DNA from: Candidatus Methanoperedens nitratireducens
Lineage (GTDB): Archaea > Halobacteriota > Methanosarcinia > Methanosarcinales > Methanoperedenaceae
Assembly: GCF_000685155.1 (NCBI RefSeq)
Contig: NZ_JMIY01000001.1
Coordinates: forward strand, 169,579 to 203,641
DNA length: 34,063 nucleotides
Reading direction: 5' to 3'
A model generated the notes under the pieces. The model saw only the letters and a program-made list of their open reading frames with translations, was not told where the DNA came from and ran no database searches. The translations under genes were made by a program, and so were the position numbers. Shown here in pieces: positions 16,269-23,813 of this stretch (the first letter of the stretch is position 1; each line of letters opens with the position of its first letter).

Positions 16269-16658
16269 ATGAAGATCGCAAAAGATACATTATTATTTAT
16301 ACTCGGGGTAAGCAAATCCTCTGCACCTCTTGAGTTTGCAGGTATGCTTGCGGCCATAGGTGATATTATAACCGAGGTGGTACTCGTCCCCGGCACAGAA
16401 TCAAGTGATGAGAGCGCTGTGATGAAGTTATTTATGCTTCCCAATATACCCACAATCGGAACAGTGCACAGCCATCCCACATCCAACCGAAACCCTTCAA
16501 GGGATGATCTTGAGCTCTTTAGACGAAAAGGCAAGTATCATATTATCGTGGGTGCGCCTTATGATATGTATAGCTGGACATGCTATAACAATAAAGGAGA
16601 GCCAATCAATCTCGAAGTAGTTGATTATGAGTTCAAAGAAGAGGATGAAAACTGGTAA
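16269..16658 (+). CDS. JAMM/MPN metalloprotease (Mov34/PAD-1 family)
   Basis: This compact 129-residue JAMM protein has the complete zinc isopeptidase motif: E22 in PLEFAG, then H67-S-H69-P-X6-S77-X2-D80. Archaeal JAMM proteins of this size remove SAMP-type ubiquitin-like proteins from targets or process their precursors. A ubiquitin-like protein with residues beyond its Gly-Gly lies about 2 kb downstream (18734-18952), making it a candidate substrate. GAGGAAG precedes the ATG at proper spacing. The stop codon directly abuts that of the convergent gcvH-like gene with no base between. Confidence 0.92.
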   Translation: MKIAKDTLLFILGVSKSSAPLEFAGMLAAIGDIITEVVLVPGTESSDESAVMKLFMLPNIPTIGTVHSHPTSNRNPSRDDLELFRRKGKYHIIVGAPYDMYSWTCYNNKGEPINLEVVDYEFKEEDENW

Positions 16659-17087
16659 TTATTTTTTCTTGCGGGTTTCGATCTCCTTCTTAAGCCATGG
16701 TCCAATATCATTTCCGTGAATGAGAGTTTTAAGGTCATCCTTTAGATTATCTGGCTTAACTTTGATTAACCAGCCCTCTCCATAAGGATCTTCTGAGATT
16801 ATGCCCAGATTATCCTCAACATCCTCATTGACCTCTATAACCGTCCCGCCAACAGGCATAAGAAGTCCACCCACCCATTTTGCAGATTCCAATGAGCCAA
16901 AGGCCTCCCCGCTCTCAAATTCATCGTCCTCCATAGGAAGGTCTATGTATTCTATACTACCCGCAGCTTTTGCACCAAATGCATCCAGGCCAACAGTTAC
17001 AGTCCCGTCATCCTCAATCCTTGACCATGTGTGGTCTTTGGTATAGTACAGCTCTTCCGGAAGGTTATATCCCTCTATCTCGACCAT
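16659..17087 (-). CDS. gcvH: GcvH-like lipoyl carrier protein
   Basis: The 142-residue protein has the glycine cleavage H protein fold: LPEELYYTKDHTW near the N terminus, VTVGLDAFGAKAAGSI, EAFGSLESAKW with the lipoyl Lys at K70, then LLMPVGGTVIEVNE and the ISEDPYGEGWLIKVKP segment. The ATG at 17087 is supported by GGTGAGG upstream; an in-frame GTG at 17099 lies inside that ribosome binding site. No other glycine cleavage gene is in the window. Proximity to the radical SAM gene suggests a lipoate-related pairing, although they are convergent and not in one operon. Confidence 0.93.
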   Translation of the reverse strand: MVEIEGYNLPEELYYTKDHTWSRIEDDGTVTVGLDAFGAKAAGSIEYIDLPMEDDEFESGEAFGSLESAKWVGGLLMPVGGTVIEVNEDVEDNLGIISEDPYGEGWLIKVKPDNLKDDLKTLIHGNDIGPWLKKEIETRKKK

Positions 17088-17227
17088 ATTTTTCCTCACC
17101 TTTATTTACTCTATAACTATGCACCAATAAATCAATCACATACATTAAAGTATATTAAGTTTTTCCGCTTAAGCCGCTCAAGCAAAAAGACCGCACATTT
17201 ATTTTAATTGAAGCATATCTGGTTACG

Positions 17228-18013
17228 ATGAAAAGGATTCTTCTAACCAATGATGACGGCGTATACTCAACAGGTATCAGGGCTGCTTATAAGAGTGTGA
17301 GCGATCTTGGAGATGTAACAGTAGTTGCACCTTCAGTACAAAAAAGCGGTGTAGGGCGCGGAATTTCAATTTTTGAACCTCTGCGCATATCACTTGCCAA
17401 CATGGATGGTATAAGAGCATACGCAGTGGGAGGAACACCCACCGATGCTGTCATTCTGGGGATATTCGCGGTAATGAAAAAGATGCCAGATCTTGTCCTG
17501 TCAGGTTTCAATGTTGGAGAGAACGTAAGTACAGATACTGTTACCACAAGCGGTACCATAGGGGCTGCACTTGAGGCAGCAAGTTATGGTATCCCTGCGC
17601 TTGCTGCATCCATACAGGTTCTGGATGAGGGTGAAAAATTCGATGACCCGCGCAACTATACTTACAATTTTGATACAGGAATTAAAATTGTGAACCGTAT
17701 AGCCAGAAACGTGATCAAGCACGGGCTTCCCCCTGGCGTGGATCTGCTTAATATCAATATACCAAGACATGCGACTGTAGATACAGAGATTGAGATCACA
17801 AGGCTGGCAAGAAAGATATTCGTAACAGACGTTGAAGAGCGCCATGACCCAAGAGGCAGGCCTTATTACTGGATAAGCGGGGAACTGATACGGGATGCAG
17901 AGGAGGGCACTGATGTCAGGGCTGTCATGAAAAAAGGACACATATCAATCACGCCTCTCTCGCTTGATTCGACTGCTCGGGTTGACTTTAAGGAGATCAA
18001 TGCTCTATTGTGA
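17228..18013 (+). CDS. surE: 5'/3'-nucleotidase SurE
   Basis: SurE is a metal-dependent nucleoside monophosphate phosphatase. The 261-residue protein begins MKRILLTNDDG with the metal-binding D9-D10 pair. It continues with VVAPSVQKSGVGR (catalytic-site Ser), GTPTDAV, LSGFNVGEN (metal-ligand Asn) and SGTIGAALEA, all hallmark segments. Length is normal. It is transcribed divergently from gcvH across about 140 bp; TTTATTTTAA near 17198-17207 is a possible TATA box giving a short leader. Confidence 0.96.
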   Translation: MKRILLTNDDGVYSTGIRAAYKSVSDLGDVTVVAPSVQKSGVGRGISIFEPLRISLANMDGIRAYAVGGTPTDAVILGIFAVMKKMPDLVLSGFNVGENVSTDTVTTSGTIGAALEAASYGIPALAASIQVLDEGEKFDDPRNYTYNFDTGIKIVNRIARNVIKHGLPPGVDLLNINIPRHATVDTEIEITRLARKIFVTDVEERHDPRGRPYYWISGELIRDAEEGTDVRAVMKKGHISITPLSLDSTARVDFKEINALL

Positions 18014-18066
18014 GAAGGGATAGAATAATTTAATAGCTCCAAGATGTATAACAAACCTGAGAGAAT

Positions 18067-18525
18067 ATGATCTTAAACTTTCAGCTTACTACCGTGGAAT
18101 CCAAGGTATATTCCAGTTCTGAAGATATCAGAAAATATAAGAATATTAATATAAATTATGATATCAATCTTAAAAATCCCTCTGTAATGGCCCAGGGCAC
18201 TCCTTTTGGAGAAAAAACTGTACTCAGGGTGGAGTATTCCTTCGCGATCAACTACCTCAGCCCGAATATCGGTCATATAAGGTTTGAGGGATTATCAGAT
18301 TACTATAGTGAAGAGAACCTGAGGGAATTGAAGGAAAAGTGGGATGATGGAAAAGCACCAGGCGACATCCAGAATGAGATCGCAAATAACATGGTAGCAA
18401 ATCTGGCGCCTCTGGCCTTATTGATCTCAAAAGCACTCGGGCTTCCCCCATCTATGCCGGTTCCTGTAATCAATTTCCAGCATATGCAGAAGAAAAAAGA
18501 AGAGCCGACCTATTACCATGGTTGA
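18067..18525 (+). CDS. SecB-like protein
   Basis: This 152-residue protein resembles archaeal SecB-fold proteins: N-terminal beta strands (NFQLTTVESKVY, NININYDINL), a central TVLRVEYSFAINYLSPNIGHIRFEG hairpin, and a C-terminal helical part NEIANNMVANLAPLALLISKALGLPPSMPVPVI. SecB-like proteins act as export or antitoxin-linked chaperones; no toxin or secretion gene is adjacent, so the client is unknown. The ATG has GAGAGAAT just upstream. It follows surE by about 50 bp and may share its transcript. Confidence 0.6.
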   Translation: MILNFQLTTVESKVYSSSEDIRKYKNININYDINLKNPSVMAQGTPFGEKTVLRVEYSFAINYLSPNIGHIRFEGLSDYYSEENLRELKEKWDDGKAPGDIQNEIANNMVANLAPLALLISKALGLPPSMPVPVINFQHMQKKKEEPTYYHG

Positions 18526-18582
18526 CCCTGATAGCACTCATGTTATTAAATGAATCCGAACCAAGAGGATGAGAGGTAAATT

Positions 18583-18720
18583 ATGTCAAAGCTTAAAAAG
18601 CGAGATATGGAGAGAAAAGGCGAGAAAAAGCAGAAAATACTGGAGAACAAGTTAATAGAGGAGAATCTTGAAGATTTAACAAAAGCCAGGGTAAAGTTAG
18701 AAGAGCTATCCGGAGAGTAG
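18583..18720 (+). CDS. Small charged coiled-coil protein, function unknown
   Basis: The 45-residue product (MSKLKKRDMERKGEKK... ending LEELSGE) is almost entirely Lys, Glu, Arg and Leu and should form one amphipathic helix. GAGAGG precedes the ATG at 18583 with good spacing, and the stop is 13 nt before the GTG of the ubiquitin-like gene, so the two are likely cotranscribed. No family was recognised. Confidence 0.6.
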   Translation: MSKLKKRDMERKGEKKQKILENKLIEENLEDLTKARVKLEELSGE

Positions 18721-18733
18721 AGGAAAAATAGAG

Positions 18734-18952
18734 GTGAAGATAAAAGTAAAAATCCTATCAGGCGGAATTAAAGAGCAGATAATGGAAGTCTCAGGAGACT
18801 CAACATACGAGGAACTACTTGAGTTACTACGTATCAATCCTGAGGTGGTGGTCGTACTCCATAATGGCGATCCTGTCCCCCTTGATGATAAAATAACCCC
18901 CGGTGATATAGAGATCCTGAGGGTTGTGACGGGAGGAAATAGATATCTTTAA
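18734..18952 (+). CDS. Ubiquitin-like MoaD/ThiS/SAMP family protein with residues after Gly-Gly
   Basis: This 72-residue beta-grasp protein starts with GTG. It has the MoaD/ThiS pattern: MKIKVKILSGG strand, TYEELLELLRINPEVVVVLHNGDPVP, then ITPGDIEILRVVTGG. Such proteins carry sulfur as a C-terminal thiocarboxylate for tRNA thiolation or molybdopterin, or modify proteins as SAMPs; activation needs a free terminal Gly-Gly. Here G67-G68 is followed by N-R-Y-L and the stop, so a protease must remove four residues if the protein works this way. The JAMM protease at 16269-16658 and the TtuA-like thiolase at 26338-27231 are logical partners. Confidence 0.85.
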   Translation: MKIKVKILSGGIKEQIMEVSGDSTYEELLELLRINPEVVVVLHNGDPVPLDDKITPGDIEILRVVTGGNRYL

Positions 18953-18975
18953 GTGCTTATAATGACCCGGAGTAG

Positions 18976-19138
18976 ATGGAGACGGTAATCCCCGAAGAGG
19001 GTGCCATTGATTTAAATGAACAAAAAATCTGAGATTAATCAAAAAAGACCCGCACTGATAAACGAGGCAAAAAAAGTATTCGATGAGCTTGAGTCCTGGG
19101 TGATTGAAGAATACTTCGTACCATACCAGGCCTCTTAA
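18976..19138 (+). pseudogene. Small gene apparently split by a +1 frameshift in an A6 run
   Basis: A frame opens at ATG 18976 (METVIPEEGAIDLNEQKI) and stops at 19032. A second opens at ATG 19016 and runs on as ...NEAKKVFDELESWVIEEY to 19138. Between them is CAAAAAATC with six A residues at 19022-19027. Removing one A joins both into a smooth 53-residue protein with no awkward junction. Either this is a sequencing or assembly error, a real mutation, or slippage; or the 40-residue downstream frame is itself a gene. No family was recognised. It sits between the ubiquitin-like and zinc-finger genes. Confidence 0.5.
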
Positions 19139-19165
19139 TTCTTGATTTTCTCTGTGGAGAGAAGC

Positions 19166-19321
19166 ATGGAAGTAATGGGAGTTTGCAGTATCTGCGGACG
19201 TTCAGGGAAGCTGTATACATGCAGGTTGTGCGGAAGACTTGTGTGTTCTCGATGTCTTACCGGTGAGGGTGTATGCATCCATTGCTCACGTGGCAGATAT
19301 TATTCAGCCCCCAGGACATAG
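19166..19321 (+). CDS. Small treble-clef/HIT-like zinc finger protein
   Basis: This 51-residue protein has four Cys pairs in CSIC, CRLC, CSRC and CIHC spacing, enough for two cross-braced zinc sites resembling HIT or B-box fingers. GGAGAGAAGC precedes the ATG. Its last 22 nt overlap the 3' end of the convergent DHH-family gene. The role is unknown; small proteins of this kind often mediate protein or RNA contacts. Its place after the ubiquitin-like gene suggests a shared transcript. Confidence 0.7.
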   Translation: MEVMGVCSICGRSGKLYTCRLCGRLVCSRCLTGEGVCIHCSRGRYYSAPRT

Positions 19322-20304
19322 AAATATTGTGAAGATATAGAGTCGCTAATAGATTTTAGAAGGAGTTGTTTTGCTTTTTCAACATTTGCAACAACGCCAA
19401 ATACACCAAGAGGTATTGATATACTGGCATGGAAAGGACCGCCTGTCACTTCACCCCATTCTCCGAATGCTTTTCTAAGTACGTTCTTCATATTAAGTTC
19501 AAGGTTCTTGGATTCAGCGTAGATATGAATACTTGTTGTATTGACGGCTAACACAAGAGCAGTTGAGATCCCCTCAATATCCAGCATGTATTTACAGACT
19601 TTGGGAATGGTGCCGGAGTCCTTCACATAACCTACTGTGGTAAATAGAGAGGCTCCTTTTATTGTCTTATTGTTGATTGCTCTTGATAGGTCTTCAAAGG
19701 TCTCAAGCCTGGCAGAAGGATGCTCAAGGCTGCCCAGCAGCTCCATATCCACATATCTATGGATAAACCAGTAGGATTCAAGATCAGGCAGTGTTAGATT
19801 TGTTATCAGGGCCCTGGTTTTATCCCTGATCGCAAAAAAAAGAAGGGTTGCCAGCCTATTGTCGATTGCCACACCGAGTTTCTTTAGATATTCTATCATT
19901 ATGCTTGATGTGGTTCCTGTAGTCCTGATATCCTGATAAGCGCAGCGTATCCCTTCTTTATCGCCAAGGGTATGTCCTATCACTATTGTAGGATTGAGTT
20001 TTTCTTCTATAAGCTCAGTAGGCAGCAGATCAACGAGGGCTATCCCATCCTGGGATTGAGAGAGTGCCGGTATATTTATTATGTCATCCCCGAGAACATT
20101 GGTAAGGGTTTTGTTCTGTATCGTCCCTGTGTAGTATATACTGGCATCCATATTGTAATGCTCTACGATTCGCTTAAGTGCAAGTGAGCTTGCAAGTGAA
20201 TCCGAATCCGGGTTTTTTCTGGTATAGATTGTAAGCCTCTCGCCAGGTTTAGATAACAGTTTTTTAAAAGATCGTCGCTTCCAGAGAGTAAAACTCTTAA
20301 ACAT
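19300..20304 (-). CDS. DHH/DHHA1-family phosphoesterase-like protein, probably inactive
   Basis: This 334-residue protein has the architecture of DHH-DHHA1 phosphoesterases (RecJ, nanoRNase, pAp-phosphatase group). Motif I is kept as NPDSDS (D33, D35) and motif II as ALVDLLP (D92). The DHH motif itself reads I-G110-H111-T112, losing the Asp and second His. The DHHA1 glycine motif is GGPFHAS instead of GGGH. Metal binding is therefore probably impaired. It follows priL directly in the PCNA operon, which suggests a replication- or repair-linked structural role such as archaeal RecJ-like partners of GINS have; this is inference. Its 3' end overlaps the convergent zinc-finger gene. Confidence 0.8.
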   Translation of the reverse strand: MFKSFTLWKRRSFKKLLSKPGERLTIYTRKNPDSDSLASSLALKRIVEHYNMDASIYYTGTIQNKTLTNVLGDDIINIPALSQSQDGIALVDLLPTELIEEKLNPTIVIGHTLGDKEGIRCAYQDIRTTGTTSSIMIEYLKKLGVAIDNRLATLLFFAIRDKTRALITNLTLPDLESYWFIHRYVDMELLGSLEHPSARLETFEDLSRAINNKTIKGASLFTTVGYVKDSGTIPKVCKYMLDIEGISTALVLAVNTTSIHIYAESKNLELNMKNVLRKAFGEWGEVTGGPFHASISIPLGVFGVVANVEKAKQLLLKSISDSISSQYFYVLGAE

Positions 20305-21372
20305 TTATTGTCTATATCGATATTCTTCTGGATATATGTTTTGCAATTTATCCTGATTATCCGCAGTTTTTTCCTTTCTCAATATCCATGCCTTTTTCCT
20401 GTAGTAACCTAGCGGATGTGCGATCCGATCGCACAGCGGCTCCCTGCCAGAGCAATTCCCGTAGGTTATCATAGTAGAACAGGAAGGCGATTTATATGTT
20501 GTTCCGGTTGAGCCGTGGATATGCATTACCTGATACCTTGTGCGCTCCTCATCAAAATCAGGCGAGACCCTGAACAGCTCGATAATCCCTTCCACATCCA
20601 TCCCGATATTAAGAAGAAATGATGTAAGTGCGAAACGCATCGGATGCGAGAGGTTTACCCCTGCCCGTGTGTTTGAGATAGCATGGACGATGCATGGAGG
20701 AAAACAGTCAGGCATTATCTCATGGAATTCTTCGGTGCTGAACTCAGATCTACGTGCATTCAAACTATCGCGTACTTCCACAATATAACTGTTAAGAGAA
20801 GTGCAAATCTCACCTGGCACTTCAAGAGGCAGGCTTGATTCGATCCTCTTTCTGATAGCTTCCTGGATGATAGTGCAGAATTCTTCTTTTGTTAGATGCA
20901 CCCAGCCGCGGTTCATTTTTCTGTTTACAAGCTTCCATTTAGGATCACGTACTGCAAGGCGTATATAATCTGTAAAATGGATGACAAAAGAGCGCTCATC
21001 AATCACACAGGAGATACCAAGATCATCAGCAAGTTCTTTCAGTGAATCATGTGTAAGGTTTTTTGCCATACGGTATGCAGCCTCTGCTTCAGCAAGGGCA
21101 TATCTGCGTGTAAGATAGCCATCATTGATGCACGAGACAAGTATCCTGGCAACAGGGTACGACAGCAGTTCCTTCTCAGCGCCGATCCTGTCAGAAACCT
21201 CATGTTTGAGAATTCCCTCACCGAGAGCCTGGAGAATGCGCTCCTTTCCCCTGTCTCTTACCTGCTCGAATACCTTTTCATAAAAAAGTTCATCAAGTCC
21301 AAAATCAAGGGACTCTACATATTTTAAAGCGCCAGAAACAAATGGAAAGCGAGCAAAATCGAAAACATCCAT
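20305..21372 (-). CDS. priL: DNA primase large subunit PriL
   Basis: PriL binds the catalytic PriS subunit and helps start and measure primers. The 355-residue protein has the N-terminal helical domain (PFVSGALKYVESLDFGLDELF) and the C-terminal Fe-S domain. Likely cluster ligands are C227 (FPPCIVHAI), C298, C307 and C314, with HPLGYYRKK at the end, as in the eukaryal/archaeal family. It starts 2 nt after the PCNA stop and its stop abuts the DHH-family gene, so the three form one operon. No PriS is in the window. Confidence 0.95.
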   Translation of the reverse strand: MDVFDFARFPFVSGALKYVESLDFGLDELFYEKVFEQVRDRGKERILQALGEGILKHEVSDRIGAEKELLSYPVARILVSCINDGYLTRRYALAEAEAAYRMAKNLTHDSLKELADDLGISCVIDERSFVIHFTDYIRLAVRDPKWKLVNRKMNRGWVHLTKEEFCTIIQEAIRKRIESSLPLEVPGEICTSLNSYIVEVRDSLNARRSEFSTEEFHEIMPDCFPPCIVHAISNTRAGVNLSHPMRFALTSFLLNIGMDVEGIIELFRVSPDFDEERTRYQVMHIHGSTGTTYKSPSCSTMITYGNCSGREPLCDRIAHPLGYYRKKAWILRKEKTADNQDKLQNIYPEEYRYRQ

Positions 21373-21374
21373 GC

Positions 21375-22112
21375 CTATTCGGATTCGACCCTTGGAGCCA
21401 GCATATAACTGACCTCACCATGGCCCTGCGCTATCTTGAACCTAGCTTTTAGGGGGTAATCCTTTCCAAGATCGATTGTGACTTCCTCAGCTTTTCCTGC
21501 TATTTTAGCGATATCCGTAAGGTAATCAAGCGAGAATAACGATTTTGCTTCCCCTGCCTGAAGATCTATCAACTGGTCTTTTGTCATCTCAAGTCGAACT
21601 TTATCAGTATCGCCCTCTGCCTCCATAAAGAAGATATTTCCTTTTACCCCCATGGACATATAATCGCTTACCTTTTCAGCAGCTTTTACTGCCCGTCTTA
21701 GATCCTCTCCTCTGATAACAATATGTGCAGGCAGATCAAGAGCAGGGATTTTTGGTTCTTTTCTAATAGAAGAAGGATCAAGCAGGGACATTGTATAAGA
21801 GAGTCCGCGCATCCGAACAATGAGTTTATGGGCAGTCTCATCAAGATCAAGTTCGATATTATCACTCTTATCAGCCATTTCCATTATACTGTTCAATTTT
21901 GTAAGATCGATCCCGAGTTCTCCTTCGGTCGCCTCATATGAATCGAAAGCATCTTTTGCAAGATCAAGACTCACCATTGCGACATTAGCAGGATCGACAG
22001 CTCTAACAGTTATACCGTCTGTGGTAAGTTTGAACCTGGCCTCATCTACCAGTGTAGATATCGACTCAATTGCATCTTTTAGTTTCTCTGCGCCAATTAC
22101 TGCCTTAAACAT
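21375..22112 (-). CDS. pcn: DNA polymerase sliding clamp PCNA
   Basis: PCNA is the trimeric replication clamp. I take the ATG at 22112 (MFKAVIG...), giving 245 residues, because this matches the conserved PCNA N terminus and has GAGGCTG upstream. An in-frame start at 22142 would add ten residues that look like promoter sequence. Family segments include VDPANVAMVSLDL, the LGIDLTKLNSIM strand, SYTMSLLDPSSIRKEPKIP in the interdomain connector region, and GHGEVSYMLAPRVESE at the C terminus. A TATA-like TATAATATATA lies just upstream. It heads an operon with priL. Confidence 0.96.
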   Translation of the reverse strand: MFKAVIGAEKLKDAIESISTLVDEARFKLTTDGITVRAVDPANVAMVSLDLAKDAFDSYEATEGELGIDLTKLNSIMEMADKSDNIELDLDETAHKLIVRMRGLSYTMSLLDPSSIRKEPKIPALDLPAHIVIRGEDLRRAVKAAEKVSDYMSMGVKGNIFFMEAEGDTDKVRLEMTKDQLIDLQAGEAKSLFSLDYLTDIAKIAGKAEEVTIDLGKDYPLKARFKIAQGHGEVSYMLAPRVESE

Positions 22113-22142
22113 TTTCAGCCTCGAGTATATATTATAATCCAT

Positions 22143-22335
22143 GATATTAATAATTTATCTTATCGGGTCAGGGGATAGGAAGTACAGCAGGATTCACCGC
22201 TTATGTGCTCTGTTATACGGAAAGTATATTAAACACACTTGCGTTTAAGTATATGCTTCTTTCTCAAGGAACAGGTGATTGAGGTTGCATCTGAGATAGC
22301 GGTGCGGGAAGTTAAAATTAAAGAAAGGTAATAAA
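22143..22335. promoter_or_regulatory. Divergent promoter region between pcn and the OB-fold gene
   Basis: This A+T-rich region carries candidate TATA elements for both directions: TTATTAATA on the minus strand near 22145-22152 for pcn, and AGTATATTAAAC or AGTATATGC on the plus strand near 22219-22256. The plus-strand elements are arranged as an imperfect inverted repeat (TTAAAC...GTTTAA) around ACACTTGC, a possible shared regulator site. AAAGGT precedes the OB-fold gene's ATG. Confidence 0.45.
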
Positions 22336-22881
22336 ATGGAAACAACTGCTACAAATACAAATGTAGAGGACTTAACAGAAGATTCAAAAAATGTTAATGC
22401 TACTCTTAAAGTGGTCGAGATTGGAGAGACAAAGGAAATAAAATCAAGATTTGGAGAAAAACATGTATGCGAGGTGAAAGTTGCTGATCGCACAGGATCT
22501 GTTTTACTTTCCTTATGGGATGACCAGATCGGGAAAATAGCAGTAGGGGATGTAATATCAATCCAGAATGGTTATATTTCAGTTGTCAGAAACTCAATGA
22601 GATTAAACATAGGAAAATACGGAAAGATACTATTATCTGAAGAGACGCTTGATGAAGTTAATACAGAAAATAACATCTCAGATAAGCATGTTGAACAGCC
22701 CGAGCGACCCAGGCGCAGCGGCGGATTCAGAAGTGGCGGAGGGTATGGCGGCGGTCAGCGCAGTAGTGGGTATGGCAGTGGTGGGTATGGCGGCGGAGGC
22801 GGCGGTGGCCGTGGCGGATACGGCGGAGGCGGCCGCGGAGGCTCGCGAGGAGATAAAAGAGGCGGTAGGGGGAGAAGGTAA
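22336..22881 (+). CDS. OB-fold single-stranded nucleic acid binding protein with Gly/Arg-rich tail
   Basis: The 181-residue protein has one OB fold (about residues 22-105: NATLKVVEIGETKEIKS, VCEVKVADRTGSVLLSLW, VGDVISIQNGYIS) like archaeal RPA or SOSS-B single OB-fold SSBs. It is followed by a tail of Gly, Arg, Ser and Tyr with RGG and GYGGG units (about 127-181). Bacterial SSBs end in an acidic tip and RPAs usually lack such a tail; this basic, low-complexity tail resembles eukaryal RGG RNA-binding proteins. It suggests RNA binding or condensate formation, which is inference. It is divergent to PCNA. Confidence 0.85.
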   Translation: METTATNTNVEDLTEDSKNVNATLKVVEIGETKEIKSRFGEKHVCEVKVADRTGSVLLSLWDDQIGKIAVGDVISIQNGYISVVRNSMRLNIGKYGKILLSEETLDEVNTENNISDKHVEQPERPRRSGGFRSGGGYGGGQRSSGYGSGGYGGGGGGGRGGYGGGGRGGSRGDKRGGRGRR

Positions 22882-22943
22882 CCTACCTTCTATTTTCTTT
22901 TTTATTAATATTTTTATAGTTGGGGGTATTATATAGTAATTTG

Positions 22944-23810
22944 ATGAGCAAGCGTATTCCTGATATATTTCTCAACACCACAAATAGAGGATTTCGAGTT
23001 CTTCTTGCTATCGAGAACAAGATGAGGTTCTATGAATGGGTACCGATAGAAGAGATTGCTGGTTTTACAGATTATGATATAAAAGAGATCGAATTTATCC
23101 TCTCTAATCTGGCAAAAAATAAGCTCATACACAGGAACATCGGGGCTTATGAAGGATACAGAATATATTTTGAAGCCTACGATCTGCTGGCTCTTAATGC
23201 GTTAGTGAAACGCGGCTCCATTAATGCGATAGGGGACCTTATCGGAGTAGGGAAGGAATCACGGGTCTACGAGGTTACAGGCGGCATCACTGACAGGCAT
23301 GCTATCATAAAATTCCACAGGGAAGGAATAGCGAGTTTCAAACATATAAGAATGAAAAGAGAATATGTCGAGGAGCGAAAGCATCTCTCCTGGCTGTATA
23401 TAGCGCGGCTTGCTGCAAAAAGAGAATATGATGCCCTAAAAATACTTTACCCCGCGGTCAGTGTTCCTGAGCCTGTTGATCACAACAGGCATGCCGTCGT
23501 GATGTCTTTTGTAAGAGGGCAGGAGCTTGCCCATACCAGGATAGATGAACCCGGTTGGTATCTGGATGAGATATTGGGCCAGATAAAAAAGGCATATCGA
23601 CTCGGGATAATCCATGCAGATCTAAGCGAGTTTAATGTATTCATCAATCCCGAAGGATGTGAGATTATAGATTGGCCACAGTGCGTTACCCCGGAGCATG
23701 AAAACGCAAAGGAATTACTTTATAGAGATGTTGAGAATATTTTAAGTTTTTTTAAGAGAAAATACAGGATAAAGAGAGATATCCAGGAAGTAATAAACAA
23801 TATAATATAA
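22944..23810 (+). CDS. rio2: RIO2 family serine/threonine kinase
   Basis: RIO2 acts in small ribosomal subunit maturation. The 288-residue protein (start ATG at 22944, MSKRIPD) has the N-terminal winged helix followed by a RIO kinase domain. The kinase shows the nucleotide loop GVGKESRVYEV, catalytic Lys in AIIKFHR, the catalytic loop HADLSEFNVFI, and the metal-binding Asp in IIDWPQ. An upstream TTG in frame would add eight residues derived from promoter-like sequence TATTATATAG, so I rejected it. It ends 3 nt before the DUF460 gene. Confidence 0.95.
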   Translation: MSKRIPDIFLNTTNRGFRVLLAIENKMRFYEWVPIEEIAGFTDYDIKEIEFILSNLAKNKLIHRNIGAYEGYRIYFEAYDLLALNALVKRGSINAIGDLIGVGKESRVYEVTGGITDRHAIIKFHREGIASFKHIRMKREYVEERKHLSWLYIARLAAKREYDALKILYPAVSVPEPVDHNRHAVVMSFVRGQELAHTRIDEPGWYLDEILGQIKKAYRLGIIHADLSEFNVFINPEGCEIIDWPQCVTPEHENAKELLYRDVENILSFFKRKYRIKRDIQEVINNII

Positions 23811-23813
23811 CAT

